From: Herpetosiphonaceae bacterium
Lineage (GTDB): Bacteria; Chloroflexota; Chloroflexia; Chloroflexales; Kallotenuaceae
NCBI GenBank assembly: GCA_036374795.1
Contig: DASUTC010000182.1
Coordinates: 1-64,000, forward strand
Length of the DNA: 64,000 nucleotides
Direction of reading: 5' to 3'
In this document: in pieces, positions 63,085-64,000 of the stretch
How the letters are laid out: each line of letters opens with the position of its first letter
How positions within the stretch are numbered: the stretch's first letter is position 1
Translations under genes and position numbers: made by a program
The notes under the pieces: model-generated
Seen by the model: only the letters and a program-made list of their open reading frames with translations
Databases searched by the model: none
Told to the model about the DNA's origin: nothing

Positions 63085-63116
63085 CGACAGGAGGCCAGTA
63101 TGTTGGCCTCCTGTCG
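63085..63116 (-). terminator. Terminator of the YgaP-TM-like gene
   Basis: CGACAGGAGGCCA and TGGCCTCCTGTCG form a 13-bp perfect stem with a 6-base loop. It lies about 50 bases past the stop of the minus-strand gene. Confidence 0.7.
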
Positions 63117-63163
63117 TGGTACCTATGCCCGGAGAGCTGCCCGGCGTCAGCGCATGCTAGCGA

Positions 63164-63379
63164 TTATTGGGTGCCAATCGTGCGCTCGTTGGTCGAGAAG
63201 CCGAAGACCGTGTAGAGCGGGCAGTAGCCGAAGATGCTCGTCAGCACAAAGACGGCCGCGACAAAGCCGAGCACATAGACCCAGAAGCCGGTGATGTAGC
63301 CCAGGAAGTAGAATACGGCGATCACCGCTGCCAGGAAGAAGCGAAGCACGCGGTCAGTCATGCCCATGTTCGGTGTCAT
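63164..63379 (-). CDS. DUF2892 (YgaP-type membrane domain) protein
   Basis: The 71-residue protein MTPNMGMTDRVLRFFLA... has two membrane segments (AVIAVFYFLGYITG, YVLGFVAAVFVLTSIFG) and the family's C-terminal CPLYTVFGFST. In YgaP the same domain follows a rhodanese, so it is often tied to sulfur metabolism. That fits the sulfur genes on either side. GGGAGGTGAT precedes the ATG. It is single, with its own terminator. Confidence 0.88.
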   Translation of the reverse strand: MTPNMGMTDRVLRFFLAAVIAVFYFLGYITGFWVYVLGFVAAVFVLTSIFGYCPLYTVFGFSTNERTIGTQ

Positions 63380-63446
63380 GGCGGATCACCTCCCAATTCT
63401 GGCCTCAATCGAGGCCGCCTGCCGTCGGGAGCGGCAGGGAAGCGCC

Positions 63447-63677
63447 TCAGGTTGAGCGCTTGCGGCCAAACGCGAAGTACGCGATCGGCCCGATAAAGTT
63501 GATAAAAGCCGCTGCCGTCCACAGCCGCTTGCTGCCGTTGATCTTGTCGGGCGGACGGCGACGAATATCGATCAGCGCTGTCACCAGCAGGGCAATCTGA
63601 ACGATCGCCAGCATCACGATGCCGCTTTTCTGCGTGGTGTTCAGCTCATCCCAACGCCTATTGCGCATCCCGGTCAT
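63447..63677 (-). CDS. PLDc_N-type small membrane protein
   Basis: The 76-residue protein has two hydrophobic helices (SGIVMLAIVQIALLVTALID and LWTAAAFINFIGPIAYFAFG). The ending FxNFIGPIAYFxxGRK matches the phospholipase D N-terminal membrane domain found alone in many short proteins. The first 25 residues are charged (MRNRRWDELNTTQKSG). AAGGAGGT before the ATG at 63677 decides the start. Function of the stand-alone form is not known. Confidence 0.78.
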   Translation of the reverse strand: MTGMRNRRWDELNTTQKSGIVMLAIVQIALLVTALIDIRRRPPDKINGSKRLWTAAAFINFIGPIAYFAFGRKRST

Positions 63678-63838
63678 GCACGCTACCTCCTTACGCAGAA
63701 TCAAGGAATATCTCCCACCTCTGGATCGATCTTAAGCCCAGACCACGCAGATCTGCGTAAAGGATCGGTCGCGCTGGGTGAACATGCGGCAACGTGTCGA
63801 GTTCGGAGTTTCGAGCTCGGAGTTTTCTTTGTTCTCCG
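63678..63838. repeat. Intergenic spacer with GTTTCGAG-type strings
   Basis: It contains GTCGAGTTCGGAGTTTCGAG and GTTTTCTTTGTTCTC, of the same class as other spacers here, and GCAGAATCAAGG, which matches one half of the 45-base repeat. Confidence 0.45.
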
Positions 63839-64000
63839 CTACGTATCGCCCTCGATCAACGCCCACATCTGCGCAAGCACCGACCGCGCGGCAGCCGTAG
63901 GCGACATGGAGCCGGTATCGATCGTCGCTTCGGGATGGAGCGGCGGCTCGTATGGATCGCCAACGCCGGGCACGTGCTGCGCCTGGCCCGCCTGTGCCTG
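63839..64000 (-). CDS. cysC: Adenylyl-sulfate kinase, C-terminal end (partial)
   Basis: The last 53 codons of a minus-strand gene that begins beyond the window. The segment VPGVGDPYEPPLHPEATIDTG is the C-terminal signature of APS kinase, which phosphorylates adenosine 5'-phosphosulfate to PAPS. A helix ending in LAQMWALIEGDT and a TAG stop complete it. The P-loop is outside the window. It may be a stand-alone CysC or the end of a sulfate adenylyltransferase/APS kinase fusion. Position next to the sulfur-relay genes is noted. Confidence 0.8.
   Translation of the reverse strand, partial: QAQAGQAQHVPGVGDPYEPPLHPEATIDTGSMSPTAAARSVLAQMWALIEGDT

Overview
The window is GC-rich bacterial chromosome. 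I read it as Chloroflexota (probably class Chloroflexia). This rests on overall gene style, the absence of Gram-negative outer-membrane markers, a Ro60/Y-RNA locus, many 7TM/PAS/GAF histidine kinases, and intergenic spacers filled with degenerate CTTGAAAC and GAACAAAG strings. No rRNA gene or taxonomic marker is present, so the placement is inference. Genes are mostly short transcription units divided by strong inverted-repeat terminators. I see no prophage, IS element or CRISPR array.

Layout. 1-4.8 kb: the tail of a subtilisin-like protease, an MgtC-like membrane protein, a zinc-ribbon protein and a large 7TM-PAS-GAF histidine kinase. 4.8-8.1 kb: TsaC/Sua5 followed by tryptophan dioxygenase and kynureninase. 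8.3-11.5 kb: a 1,081-residue protein with an eCIS-core (DUF4157) domain and an unrecognised C-terminal region. 11.6-15.4 kb: MFS transporter, PdxH, a diaminopentanoate dehydrogenase-like enzyme, and a DCC-family (DUF393) oxidoreductase gene whose two active-site cysteine codons are both in-frame TGA. That gene is followed at the right distance by a SECIS-like hairpin, so I interpret it as a UxxU selenoprotein. 15.4-19.7 kb: small genes, then a dense cluster of structured RNAs immediately upstream of the Ro60 (TROVE) gene. 19.9-27.2 kb: phosphatidylcholine synthase, deoxynucleoside kinase, APH-like kinase, glycosyltransferase, ferredoxin and small exported or membrane proteins. 27.8-31.8 kb: Hsp20, an SRPBCC/F420-type/SRPBCC fusion and a GAF histidine kinase. 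33-49.5 kb: three exported proteins, including a 3,730-residue RTX-repeat protein. 49.7-57.9 kb: an orphan oligopeptide-binding lipoprotein, thiopurine methyltransferase, a sortilin-type beta-propeller protein and small membrane or zinc proteins. 58-64 kb: an acyl-CoA ligase/GNAT fusion, a DsrE-TusA-SQR-like sulfur relay, two small membrane proteins and the tail of an APS kinase.

The most notable region is 16.9-19.6 kb. Six RNAs share one signature: a GAGG/CCTC helix, an asymmetric internal loop with TG on one side and (A)TTTC on the other, a second 6-8 bp helix, then (T)TCCTTCG. Three have the tRNA-like ends open (two encode CCA), and three have the Ro-type stem at their ends, one of them with a perfect T arm and a tetraloop-closed acceptor stem. 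This matches published bacterial Y RNAs (YrlA), which are encoded beside Ro60 and mimic tRNA. The number of copies and the mixture of two circularly permuted topologies in one locus look unusual to me.
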